From: CAZWXH01 sp964637725
GTDB lineage: Bacteria; Bacillota_I; Bacilli_A; Erysipelotrichales; Coprobacillaceae
Assembly (NCBI GenBank): GCA_964637725.1
Contig: CAZWXH010000039.1
Coordinates: 1 to 15,455, forward strand
DNA: 15,455 nt
Direction of reading: 5' to 3'
Below, one piece after another: positions 1 through 6,674 of the stretch. The notes under the pieces are model-generated. The model ran no database searches. It saw nothing but the letters and a program-made list of their open reading frames with translations, and was not told the origin of the DNA. The position numbers were made by a program, and so were the translations under genes. Within the stretch, counting starts at the first letter, position 1; each line of letters opens with the position of its first letter.

Positions 1-767
1 AGATCTTTTAAGTTTTGAGGAGCATCCTTATAAACAACTCCGATATTGGCAACTTCCAGCATCTGATAATCATTCATACTATCACCAAACCCAACAGTAT
101 CTTCCATACCTGCTTGAAAGTAATCAACAACCTTCTTCATCCCATCAGCTTTTGTACAATGTTTTAAAATAATCTCTCCATTTACAAAATCATCTTCCTC
201 TTTAGAAAAAATAACAACATTAAAGAACTCTTCTAAAAAAGGAATGCATCTTTCAAGATCTTCTTTATCAGGACAAACAAAACATACTTTTGTAACTCCC
301 GTTTTTAAGATATCAAATTCACTAATTGTTTTTCTATTTTCAGTTGCTCTTCGCATTTCTAAAAATCTTGCCAATTCAGGATTTTTATCACAATCTTCTT
401 GATGTTTTGAATCAAAGAATTCATTAACTCCTGGTGTTTGATAAATCGCTTCTTTTGTTTCTAAAGTAAATAAAACACGATTGTTAATAAATAGAGTCAT
501 AACTTCAGTTAAAAGATATTGATTCATAAAATTCTCAAAAATAAATTCATTATTAATAATAACAAATCCCCCAGCACTACATACAATACCATCAAAAGCA
601 ATTTCTTTTAAATCACGAGATATTGATGTAGGAGCTCTTCCTGTACATAAAAAAGCACGATGTCCATTTCTTTGAGCTTCTTCAATTGCCCATTTTGTTT
701 TTTCTGTTACTTTTCTTGATTTCCCCATTAAAGTTCCATCTATATCAAAAAACAAATATTTTCCCAT
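1..767 (-). CDS. Cof-type HAD-family phosphatase, C-terminus cut by window edge
   Basis: Partial gene: 255 codons read from the ATG at 767 down to the edge with no stop. All four haloacid dehalogenase motifs are visible: DIDGT (Asp8 nucleophile, Asp10 acid/base), TGR at residues 42-44, Lys206 in TKADGM, and GDSMND at 228-233 for Mg2+ binding. The region between motifs II and III (about residues 60-200) is the long C2-type cap of Cof/YidA-like enzymes. From family knowledge these are soluble cytoplasmic phosphatases acting on sugar phosphates, pyridoxal phosphate or flavin phosphates; the substrate cannot be read from sequence. The start is supported by a GAGG 9 bases upstream. The family is about 260-280 residues long, so only a short C-terminal tail should be missing. 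The 82-base gap to the upstream gene has a good -10 but no clear terminator. Confidence 0.9.
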   Translation of the reverse strand, partial: MGKYLFFDIDGTLMGKSRKVTEKTKWAIEEAQRNGHRAFLCTGRAPTSISRDLKEIAFDGIVCSAGGFVIINNEFIFENFMNQYLLTEVMTLFINNRVLFTLETKEAIYQTPGVNEFFDSKHQEDCDKNPELARFLEMRRATENRKTISEFDILKTGVTKVCFVCPDKEDLERCIPFLEEFFNVVIFSKEEDDFVNGEIILKHCTKADGMKKVVDYFQAGMEDTVGFGDSMNDYQMLEVANIGVVYKDAPQNLKD

Positions 768-800
768 TTTATTAATCCTCTTTTTTTATATTCTTTTTAT

Positions 801-806
801 ATTATA
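801..806 (-). promoter_or_regulatory. Possible sigma-A -10 box for the HAD phosphatase gene
   Basis: A perfect TATAAT on the minus strand lies 34 bases before the ATG at 767. The hexamer 17 bases further upstream is T-rich and only weakly like TTGACA. The gene may therefore have its own weak promoter or be read from the gene upstream, because no hairpin terminator was found in 768-849. Confidence 0.35.
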
Positions 807-849
807 CAAAACATCAAATTGAAAGAAAAGAGAAAGTTGCAGTTAATCA

Positions 850-1701
850 TTATTTTTTCATTTCTTCTTCCAATTCTTTACTCATATGACAAAGTTGATA
901 CTCATCCATAACACCATCATGAAACATGTCCTTTTTCTTTCCATTATATAGTTTCAGTAAGTAGCATCCTCGCTTTTGTGGTGAAGTATAATATTGAAAG
1001 TATAATTCACACTTTCCCTGACATACTTCATCTATTGTCATTTCATTGATAATTCTAATTATCCTATTTTCCTTTGTAAAGTAAGATAATATTTCTTGCC
1101 CAAGATGATTTTTCACAACCCAAACTACATCATTTCCAGAAACACTCGGGAGAAAATGATACATATTAACAGTAGATATAATTGAATCATAAAGTCTATT
1201 GACATGAATAGAATAGACTTTTGTGTTCTCATTCATATCATCTGCCATACAAACACTTTGTCTATAAAAAGTAACTTCTTTTATATTTTTATACTGATTA
1301 TCATGAAGATAAAAATCTAAGAAGTCTCCACTTTGTAGCCCATCTAAGATAAGCACATAGAGGGGATTTTTATCTCGTTTATCTTTATATAATACTTCAT
1401 GAAGGACATCAGCTTGTAAAACATTAACATCTTCATGAATTCTTTTATAGAAAAATGTAAATTGATAACAGAATTCTTTCATAATATGAAACAACTTTTT
1501 TTCTTCATCATTTAACTCTGATAGGTATAAATCGTTCAATGAACCCATACCACCATATGCTTGAAGATGATGATTAACGTTTCCCTCTTCTTTGAAATCT
1601 TTGATATCTTTTTTTAACCACTCAACCCATTGAGGATAACTTTTTTCTTTCTCTAAGAGATAAATAAGAGTCTCTATTGCCTGTCTATAAAAGCACTTCA
1701 T
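850..1701 (-). CDS. Hypothetical protein, 283 aa, with N-terminal GGMGS-containing segment
   Basis: I do not recognise the full protein. The start chosen is the ATG at 1701 (MKCFYR): it has a perfect AAGGAGG five bases upstream, whereas a longer reading from 1731 would run through that site and the preceding hairpin. There is no signal peptide or transmembrane segment, so it is probably cytoplasmic. Residues 1-95 look like a helical unit: a charged stretch with two Trp (QWVEWLKK), then AYGGMGSLNDLYL at 48-60. That pattern resembles small Firmicute proteins of the DUF6966 type, from memory and unverified. Residues 100-283 are mixed strand/helix and match nothing I know. It lies 51 bases after the pyn stop codon, with only the pyn hairpin between, so it is most likely expressed by read-through from pyn. 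Confidence 0.75.
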   Translation of the reverse strand: MKCFYRQAIETLIYLLEKEKSYPQWVEWLKKDIKDFKEEGNVNHHLQAYGGMGSLNDLYLSELNDEEKKLFHIMKEFCYQFTFFYKRIHEDVNVLQADVLHEVLYKDKRDKNPLYVLILDGLQSGDFLDFYLHDNQYKNIKEVTFYRQSVCMADDMNENTKVYSIHVNRLYDSIISTVNMYHFLPSVSGNDVVWVVKNHLGQEILSYFTKENRIIRIINEMTIDEVCQGKCELYFQYYTSPQKRGCYLLKLYNGKKKDMFHDGVMDEYQLCHMSKELEEEMKK

Positions 1702-1706
1702 AGTGA

Positions 1707-1713
1707 CCTCCTT
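1707..1713 (-). promoter_or_regulatory. Ribosome binding site deciding the start at 1701
   Basis: AAGGAGG on the minus strand, five bases from the ATG at 1701. It decides between this ATG and the in-frame upstream ATG at 1731, which has no such site. Confidence 0.8.
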
Positions 1714-1725
1714 CCTATGATAGAA

Positions 1726-1749
1726 AAGCACAGAATCTTATCTGTGCTT
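1726..1749 (-). terminator. Hairpin after the pyrimidine-nucleoside phosphorylase gene
   Basis: A perfect 9-bp stem (AAGCACAGA/TCTGTGCTT) with a 6-base loop begins four bases after the pyn stop codon. On the minus strand the tail is TTCTATC, poorer in T than a strong terminator, and the next ribosome binding site starts 13 bases later. It is therefore probably a leaky terminator or an intercistronic stabilising hairpin. Confidence 0.65.
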
Positions 1750-1752
1750 CTT

Positions 1753-3054
1753 TTATGATAAAACTTCATCAATCAATATTGGTTTTGGCACAAAGTCATC
1801 TTGAAGATGATATGCATTTAAGATATCCTCTTTTAATTCTTTTGATAAGCCTGTGTTTGTATGAACATATACCAAGACTTCATCCATTTTTACGTAATCA
1901 CCAATTTTTTTATTTAAAACCAAACCAACACTATGATCAATTGTATCATCTGTCGTTTGTCTTCCTCCACCAAGCTTCATACTGACAATTCCTAAAGCCA
2001 ATGCCTCCAGATTTTTTACATAACCTGATTGTGATGATCGCACTTCTATAATCTCTTTTGTTTTTTCAAACAATTCAGGATGTTTAATAAAAGCACTATC
2101 CCCATGTTGAGCTTTAACCATATCCGCCAAAACATTCAATGCTTTTTTACTATCAATTGTGTCTTGAAGCATTTTTCTTGCTGCTAATTCAGTGGTTGCC
2201 TTTTTAGCTTGAATTAACATATGAGCACCTGCTTGCAAACAAAGTTCTAACAAATCTTCAGGGCCATGCCCGTTTAACGTGTCAACAGCTTCTTTCACTT
2301 CTAAAGAATTTCCAATTGCATTTCCTAATGGTTGTGACATATCTGAGATAGCAGCTCTTGTATCCTTACCCAAAGACTCACCAATTTCAATCATTGTTCG
2401 TGCTAATTCTTTTGCATCCTCTTTAGTTTTCATAAAAGCCCCATCACCATATTTCACATCCAACAAGATTGCATCACTTCCAGCTGCTAGTTTTTTAGAC
2501 ATAATCGAAGAGGCAATCAACGGAATACAAGCAACAGTTCCCGTCACATCACGCAAAGCATACATTTTTTTATCGGCAGGAACTAGATGATTACTTTGTC
2601 CTATAATAGCCAAATGACATTCATTCACTTGCTTTATAAAATCTTCTTCCTCAATCATGATTTGAAGTCCAGGTATAGATTCTAACTTATCCAAAGTTCC
2701 ACCCGTATGACCTAAGCCTCTTCCACTCATCTTCGCAACAGGAACCCCACACGCTGCTACCAATGGTCCTAATACTAATGAAGTTTTATCACCAACTCCA
2801 CCGGTACTATGCTTATCGACTTTAATACCTTCAATACGACTCAAGTCAATAACATCACCACTATGCATCATTTCTTTAGTTAATGTTGCAGTTTCTCTAT
2901 TATTTAAACCTTGAAAACAGACTGCCATCATCCAAGCACTCATTTGATAATCAGGGATTTTTTCATTTGTATAACCATCAATAATAAAATGAATTTCTTC
3001 ATCCGTTAACTCTATTCCATCTTTTTTCTTTTCTATCAAATCTACCATTCTCAT
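1753..3054 (-). CDS. pdp: Pyrimidine-nucleoside phosphorylase
   Basis: Reversible phosphorolysis of uridine, thymidine and deoxyuridine to the base and (deoxy)ribose-1-phosphate, in cytoplasmic pyrimidine salvage. The 433 residues equal the usual length of Bacillus PyNP, and the N-terminus MRMVDLIEKK aligns with it. Visible features: helical N-terminal domain (about 1-65), phosphate loop KHSTGGVGDK at 81-90, SGRGLGHTGGT at 110-120, and base-binding Arg168, Ser183 and Lys187 at the numbering known for the Geobacillus enzyme. Lys108 is the PyNP-type residue where E. coli thymidine phosphorylase has Met, which argues for broad uridine/thymidine use. The start is the ATG at 3054: GAGGTG lies six bases upstream, and the alternative GTG at 3063 falls inside that site. 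No deoC or cdd neighbour is present, so it is not in a classical salvage operon here. Confidence 0.95.
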   Translation of the reverse strand: MRMVDLIEKKKDGIELTDEEIHFIIDGYTNEKIPDYQMSAWMMAVCFQGLNNRETATLTKEMMHSGDVIDLSRIEGIKVDKHSTGGVGDKTSLVLGPLVAACGVPVAKMSGRGLGHTGGTLDKLESIPGLQIMIEEEDFIKQVNECHLAIIGQSNHLVPADKKMYALRDVTGTVACIPLIASSIMSKKLAAGSDAILLDVKYGDGAFMKTKEDAKELARTMIEIGESLGKDTRAAISDMSQPLGNAIGNSLEVKEAVDTLNGHGPEDLLELCLQAGAHMLIQAKKATTELAARKMLQDTIDSKKALNVLADMVKAQHGDSAFIKHPELFEKTKEIIEVRSSQSGYVKNLEALALGIVSMKLGGGRQTTDDTIDHSVGLVLNKKIGDYVKMDEVLVYVHTNTGLSKELKEDILNAYHLQDDFVPKPILIDEVLS

Positions 3055-3060
3055 AGTTTT

Positions 3061-3066
3061 CACCTC
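3061..3066 (-). promoter_or_regulatory. Ribosome binding site deciding the pdp start
   Basis: GAGGTG on the minus strand, six bases before the ATG at 3054. The GTG at 3063-3061, which would add three residues, is part of this site and so is unlikely to be the start codon. Confidence 0.7.
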
Positions 3067-3074
3067 ATAGTCTT

Positions 3075-3103
3075 ATTATACACAATTCAAAAGCGATAGT
3101 CAT
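3075..3103 (-). promoter_or_regulatory. Probable sigma-A promoter of pdp, overlapping the fmt terminator
   Basis: On the minus strand, -10 TATAAT (3075-3080), a 17-base spacer and -35 ATGACT (3098-3103; four of six match TTGACA). The -35 and part of the spacer lie inside the fmt terminator hairpin. The predicted start near 3068 would leave a leader of only about 14 bases with the ribosome site at its very 5' end. Confidence 0.45.
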
Positions 3104-3120
3104 AAAAATAACTATCACTT
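3091..3120 (-). terminator. Rho-independent terminator downstream of fmt
   Basis: Ten-base-pair stem (minus strand AAGTGATAGT/ACTATCGCTT, one G-T wobble) with a 10-base loop, followed by TTGAATTG. It lies 77 bases after the fmt stop codon and is the only hairpin between fmt and pdp. The T-tract is short. Confidence 0.55.
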
Positions 3121-3197
3121 TATTAAATATTTTCAATCATCGCCCTTGAAGATGATATCCTTAAAGACGCTTATTTGATAATTTCTATTAGTATTAC

Positions 3198-4151
3198 CTA
3201 TTGAAACTTAGTCTCAACTTCAAAGATATTATGTCCGTTCAAATAATCTTTAACTAACATCTTTTTCTTACCTTCTAATTGAAACTCCGTAATCAAATAA
3301 ACCCCATCATTAACTTTCACTCCAATAGCATCTTTAAATACTTTTACTATTGTTCCATTATCTTGATGAGCATGGTGTTTTACAGCATTATCACAGCTAT
3401 GAACCTTGCCTTGCCATATTTTAACAATCTTATCTTGATAAGTTGTATAACTTCCTGGCCATGGATTCATTCCTCTTATTTTATTATGAATTTGTACAGA
3501 AGAAAGATTCCAATCAATTCGCTCATCTTCTCTTGATAAAGTTGGAGAATATGTAATAAATTTTTCATCTTGAGGAATGCTTTGATTTGTTTCATCTAAT
3601 ATCGAAGGCAATGTTTCCTTTAACAATAATGCTCCAACATCACTTAAACGATCATATAAAATACCAACATTATCATCTTGATAAATAGGTGTCACTTGTT
3701 GACTGATAATATTCCCAGCATCCATCTTAGCCACCATATACATAATTGTAACCCCAGTTTGTTGTTCTCCATCTATAATTGCTTGATGAACCGGAGCTCC
3801 CCCTCGATACTTTGGAAGTAAGGAAGCATGAACATTAATACAACCTAAGCGTGGTGCATCAATGATAGCATTAGGAACAATTTGTCCATATGCTGCAGTA
3901 ATAATCAAATCAGGTTTTAAAGATAAAACCTCTTGATATTCTTCTTTTATTTTATGAGGTTGTATAACTTCAATATTATGTTTTAATGCCTCTATCTTCA
4001 CATCAGGCATTGTTAAAACTTTTTTTCTACCAACATAACGATCTGGTTGTGTTACAACTCCTACAACTTGATATCCTTCTTCTAAAAGCATCTTTAATAC
4101 CCTTAAAGAAAAAGACGCAGTACCCATAAATACAATTCTTTCTTTAGACAT
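3198..4151 (-). CDS. fmt: Methionyl-tRNA formyltransferase
   Basis: Transfers the formyl group of 10-formyltetrahydrofolate to Met-tRNAfMet for bacterial translation initiation; cytoplasmic. The 317 residues match the family. Visible features: N-terminal Rossmann-like formyltransferase domain starting RIVFMGTASF, VVTQPDR and GRKK (the Arg42 region that contacts tRNA), the signature SLLPKYRGGAP at 110-120, and the catalytic triad Asn106, His108 and Asp144, equivalent to E. coli Asn108/His110/Asp146. The C-terminal OB-like tRNA-binding domain runs from about 205 and includes MNPWPGSYT. The gene starts 21 bases after the stop of the 99-aa membrane protein gene and has a purine-rich AAAGAGAG site. 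An extended -10 at the end of that upstream gene suggests a separate vegetative promoter, which would keep this essential gene independent of sporulation control. The usual def/priA partners are absent. Confidence 0.96.
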   Translation of the reverse strand: MSKERIVFMGTASFSLRVLKMLLEEGYQVVGVVTQPDRYVGRKKVLTMPDVKIEALKHNIEVIQPHKIKEEYQEVLSLKPDLIITAAYGQIVPNAIIDAPRLGCINVHASLLPKYRGGAPVHQAIIDGEQQTGVTIMYMVAKMDAGNIISQQVTPIYQDDNVGILYDRLSDVGALLLKETLPSILDETNQSIPQDEKFITYSPTLSREDERIDWNLSSVQIHNKIRGMNPWPGSYTTYQDKIVKIWQGKVHSCDNAVKHHAHQDNGTIVKVFKDAIGVKVNDGVYLITEFQLEGKKKMLVKDYLNGHNIFEVETKFQ

Positions 4152-4172
4152 AAAATCAACTCTCTTTCTTTA

Positions 4173-4472
4173 CTAGTATACCATAACAGATAAAATCATA
4201 CTAATAATATTAGAGAAAACCAAAGCAATATATTGAATGATTTGTACACATCCATCACTAATTGTCTTAAAGAAAGAAGAAACATTATTATCAGAAGAAT
4301 CTTGTAATGTTACATAAGGTTCTTGAATAACTTCATCAGTTGAAACTTTCTCCTCAAAATTATCAATAGATCTTTGAAACATAGTTTTAGAAACACTATA
4401 ATCACCAAATAATATACTCATCACACACATGGCAATAACAACGAAACCCAAATCAATAAAAAACTGTTTCAT
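4173..4472 (-). CDS. Small two-helix membrane protein in the yqxA position after spoIIP
   Basis: 99 residues. An N-terminal hydrophobic helix (about 5-23, FFIDLGFVVIAMCVMSILF) and a C-terminal one (about 75-98) flank a polar central region rich in Asp, Ser and Glu. Its ATG overlaps the spoIIP stop codon (ATGA), which implies translational coupling. In Bacillus the gene after spoIIP is yqxA, which encodes a small membrane protein of unknown function (DUF3679 family, from memory). The MKQFF-type N-terminus and single N-terminal helix are compatible, but similarity is too weak for me to assert homology, and a second C-terminal helix is clear here. By position it may act with SpoIIP at the engulfing septum; this is inference. 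Confidence 0.75.
   Translation of the reverse strand: MKQFFIDLGFVVIAMCVMSILFGDYSVSKTMFQRSIDNFEEKVSTDEVIQEPYVTLQDSSDNNVSSFFKTISDGCVQIIQYIALVFSNIISMILSVMVY
4175..4183 (-). promoter_or_regulatory. Possible extended -10 promoter for fmt
   Basis: The minus strand reads TGGTATACT: an extended TGN element followed by TATACT (five of six match TATAAT). It overlaps the stop codon of the upstream 99-aa gene. The -35 region is poor, as is tolerated with extended -10 elements. The predicted transcription start is near 4168, 17 bases before the fmt ATG. Confidence 0.4.
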
Positions 4473-5179
4473 GCACTTAAATACTCATCAATAACTAAGG
4501 ATAAAATATTTAAAGAATTTTGAACTTCTTCATATGTGTTTTCATTGGCGCCTACTTCAATTAATAACATATTATCTGTTGTATCTTGATTATAATGACT
4601 TTGTTTCAAATAAACCCCTCTAGATATCCCTGGAATCTTAGAAGATAATAAATCAGACAATTTCTTAGAAGTCTTATTTACCTTATCAAAATTAGAGCTT
4701 CCTTTTCCAACCACAAACATTAACTTAGCATAATTCTTTCCATCACAAGTCACAGTACTCAAAGACTTCTTAATAGAATCTCTATGAAAATCTATAACCA
4801 TATCATATCCACCATGCTCATTAATCTCATTATTTAAATATTTTTTAGAAACTGCATAAGAATTTTTATAGTTGATATGATTTGTTGTTTTATAGAGTTC
4901 AAAATCAGTTGTTTCATAATTGACTTCATAACCTCTTGATTGTAATAATTGCATTAAGTATCGACTCCCTTCTTTTACCGACTGACTCTCATAACCTTCA
5001 CCTTGATGGGTATTATAAATATATACTGATTTTCCATTAGATGATTTTTTTACATCTGTTGTTGTTAATGAAGCAACAACATTCTCAACCTTTTCTCCAT
5101 AAACCTTTTGAAAGGGAAGATTGAATATAATAACAAAAACAACAATCACCTTTAATATGATCTTTAAATTATTATTCAT
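4469..5179 (-). CDS. spoIIP: Stage II sporulation protein P, compact form
   Basis: Peptidoglycan amidase/endopeptidase of the SpoIID-SpoIIM-SpoIIP engulfment machine, acting outside the mother-cell membrane at the septum. It has an N-terminal membrane anchor or signal (residues 5-22), then the catalytic domain. Family motifs: YNTHQGE at 55-61 (metal ligand His58, Glu61), DFHRDS at 130-135 (His132), VVGKGSSN at 156-163, and IEVGANENT at 207-215 with Glu208. At 236 residues it is much shorter than the 401-residue B. subtilis protein; the long linker between anchor and enzyme domain is largely missing. The start at 5179 has AGGAGG seven bases upstream. It follows gpr as in Bacillus, but a terminator separates the two, so it should have its own promoter in the 63-base gap. 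Confidence 0.92.
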   Translation of the reverse strand: MNNNLKIILKVIVVFVIIFNLPFQKVYGEKVENVVASLTTTDVKKSSNGKSVYIYNTHQGEGYESQSVKEGSRYLMQLLQSRGYEVNYETTDFELYKTTNHINYKNSYAVSKKYLNNEINEHGGYDMVIDFHRDSIKKSLSTVTCDGKNYAKLMFVVGKGSSNFDKVNKTSKKLSDLLSSKIPGISRGVYLKQSHYNQDTTDNMLLIEVGANENTYEEVQNSLNILSLVIDEYLSA

Positions 5180-5217
5180 TTCTCTTCCTCCTATGTACTA
5201 TACAATAATTCATATGC

Positions 5218-5244
5218 AAAAAAAGGTGTTTTTAGTACACCTTT
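5218..5244 (-). terminator. Rho-independent terminator of gpr
   Basis: Perfect 8-bp stem (AAAGGTGT/ACACCTTT) with a 7-base loop, followed on the minus strand by a run of seven T. The gpr stop codon (5243-5245) overlaps the start of the stem. It separates gpr transcription from spoIIP. Confidence 0.85.
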
Positions 5245-6211
5245 AATATCTTAATGCATTTAAACTACTCGATAACATTTTAGAAAGCATTTCTATATCA
5301 AAATCAATTTGTTTATCACTCATCACAAACTGGGTATCAATTGGATCTAAGACTTCTCTTAATAATTGAATCCTTTTTTGTTCATCCAATTGACCAATTT
5401 CACCTAGAATCATTTGTCTTTGAACCTCATTAAGTTTTCCTTCATATCTTTTTCTTTTACCAACCTTTAAGGCACTAGATGGATTCATTGATTCTTTAAA
5501 GTAACCTTCTAATAAGTTATACACATCACTTACTAAACTAGAGACATGAATAACTGTAGGTATCCCAATCGCAATGACTGGTATCCCCATTGAAGACTCA
5601 GTAATACTTTTACGATGATTGCCAATTCCACTACCTGGATATATCCCCACATTATTCATTTGAATAACACGACATACCTTTTCATAACTTTGTGCACACA
5701 ATGCATCCACAACAATAATTAAATCAGGTTGAAACTCCTCAACTAAACAGTGAACAATATCCGCAGTCTCCATACCGGTATGAGCCATAACCCCAGGGGA
5801 TAAGCAGATGGTATCGTAATATTGGTTTTGATGTCGTTCATCTAAAGGATAGTGATGGGTTGCTCTTACATGCTTTAAAGTTCTAGGACCAACAGCATCA
5901 CTGGTTAGAGTTTCATTGCCTAAACCTACTATTAAGATTAATGGATCTATTTGATTTGTCATTTCTTTTATAAACGTAGATAACTGTTTTTCAAAATGTT
6001 TTGTAATTATTGACATCTCTTGATAATCAGGAAAACTAATTTCTACATAATGCCCAACCTCATGAGGATAAAGATCACTCTGTTGAAGAATTTCAAACTT
6101 CTCTATAGTAATGTTTCCATCCTTTTTTTCTTCATGTTTATAATCCTTATCCTGAGTCGCAAAAGCCAAAGATTCATTCGCCAAATCACTTCGTGTATAA
6201 TATTTTTTCAT
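5243..6211 (-). CDS. gpr: Germination protease (spore GPR endopeptidase)
   Basis: Cleaves small acid-soluble spore proteins in the core at germination and is made as an inactive zymogen in the forespore (peptidase family A25). 322 residues; Bacillus forms are about 370. The N-terminus YYTRSDLANES matches the autoprocessing region IRTDLAVE, which predicts a prosequence of only about 9 residues. Conserved blocks: VGLGNETLTSDAVGPR at 95-110 with Asp105, PGVMAHTGMET at 139-149, VVDALC at 167-172 with Asp169, and IYPGSGIGNHR at 190-200. Asp105 and Asp169 correspond to Asp127 and Asp193, reported essential in B. megaterium. The usual VPTVVDA is IPTVIHV here. The start at 6211 is preceded by GGTGAGAA. 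It diverges from rpsT and shares a 122-base intergenic region with it; a sigma-G promoter is expected there but was not clearly seen. Confidence 0.95.
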   Translation of the reverse strand: MKKYYTRSDLANESLAFATQDKDYKHEEKKDGNITIEKFEILQQSDLYPHEVGHYVEISFPDYQEMSIITKHFEKQLSTFIKEMTNQIDPLILIVGLGNETLTSDAVGPRTLKHVRATHHYPLDERHQNQYYDTICLSPGVMAHTGMETADIVHCLVEEFQPDLIIVVDALCAQSYEKVCRVIQMNNVGIYPGSGIGNHRKSITESSMGIPVIAIGIPTVIHVSSLVSDVYNLLEGYFKESMNPSSALKVGKRKRYEGKLNEVQRQMILGEIGQLDEQKRIQLLREVLDPIDTQFVMSDKQIDFDIEMLSKMLSSSLNALRY

Positions 6212-6270
6212 GTTCTCACCACAATAATCTTTACCAAATTAAAAAAAAATAATCATTTATCAATAAAACA

Positions 6271-6299
6271 TTGCATTTATCGTGTATTTTTGATAGAAT
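6271..6299 (+). promoter_or_regulatory. Sigma-A promoter of rpsT
   Basis: -35 TTGCAT (6271-6276), spacer of exactly 17 bases, and -10 TAGAAT (6294-6299) preceded by TGA, which gives an extended -10. The transcription start should be near 6306, leaving a leader of about 28 bases. Confidence 0.75.
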
Positions 6300-6333
6300 A
6301 CAATGGCGAAAGAAAAAAGCGAGGTGAAACGAA

Positions 6334-6594
6334 ATGGCAAACATGAAACAACAAATTAAACGTTATAAAAATGATAACAAAAAACGTGCTTTCAATACTT
6401 CTTATAAAAGTGCTTTAAAAACAACTGTTAAAAATGTAATAGTTGCGGTTGAAGCTAAAGATAAAGATGCTGCTGTAGCTGCTTATAACTTAGCTTCATC
6501 TAAATTAGATGCATCAGTAAGCAAAGGAATTCATCATAAAAACTATGCTAGTAGACAAAAATCTAGATTAGCGAAGTTAATTAGCTCTATCTAA
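6334..6594 (+). CDS. rpsT: 30S ribosomal protein S20
   Basis: Binds 16S rRNA early in assembly of the small subunit. 86 residues, the normal length; a three-helix-bundle protein with a very basic composition. The N-terminus MANMKQQIKRYKND and the internal ALKTTVKNV and KGIHHKNYASRQKSRL blocks are typical of S20. GAGGTG lies seven bases before the ATG. It is a monocistronic unit: its own promoter is upstream, and a terminator hairpin contains its stop codon. Its divergent placement next to gpr-spoIIP repeats the Bacillus gene neighbourhood, although holA and lepA are not present in this window. Confidence 0.98.
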   Translation: MANMKQQIKRYKNDNKKRAFNTSYKSALKTTVKNVIVAVEAKDKDAAVAAYNLASSKLDASVSKGIHHKNYASRQKSRLAKLISSI

Positions 6595-6609
6595 GGATAG
6601 AGTTTTTTT
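6585..6609 (+). terminator. Rho-independent terminator of rpsT
   Basis: Perfect 7-bp stem CTCTATC/GATAGAG with a TAAG loop, followed by seven T. The rpsT stop codon TAA (6592-6594) forms most of the loop, so the last S20 codons encode the 5' arm. Confidence 0.93.
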
Positions 6610-6674
6610 GTACCTTTTATTTGACTATCTTATCATAAAGACATATCATATATTTTATACAAGGAGGGTTTTTT

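Noticed and set aside
2279..2590. 103-residue plus-strand open frame inside pdp
   Set aside because: Antisense shadow of a well-conserved enzyme gene; no ribosome site and no recognisable protein.
3121..3197. Possible remnant coding sequence or small RNA between fmt and its terminator
   Set aside because: Frames after the fmt stop close within a few codons and no stable hairpin with a T-tail other than 3091-3120 was seen.
5195..5220. Sigma-E-like promoter for spoIIP (GCATATG with CATAGGAG 15 bases later, minus strand)
   Set aside because: The -35 likeness is good, but the would-be -10 overlaps the AGGAGG ribosome site, so transcription would start after it. A sigma-A-like TATAGT is present but lacks a -35.
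6212..6300. Sigma-G promoter for gpr
   Set aside because: Expected from knowledge of gpr regulation, but no pair of elements with proper spacing was convincing in this very AT-rich gap.
6020..6346. 108-residue plus-strand open frame running over the gpr start into rpsT
   Set aside because: Antisense to gpr, contains the rpsT promoter and ends in the rpsT start region; shadow.
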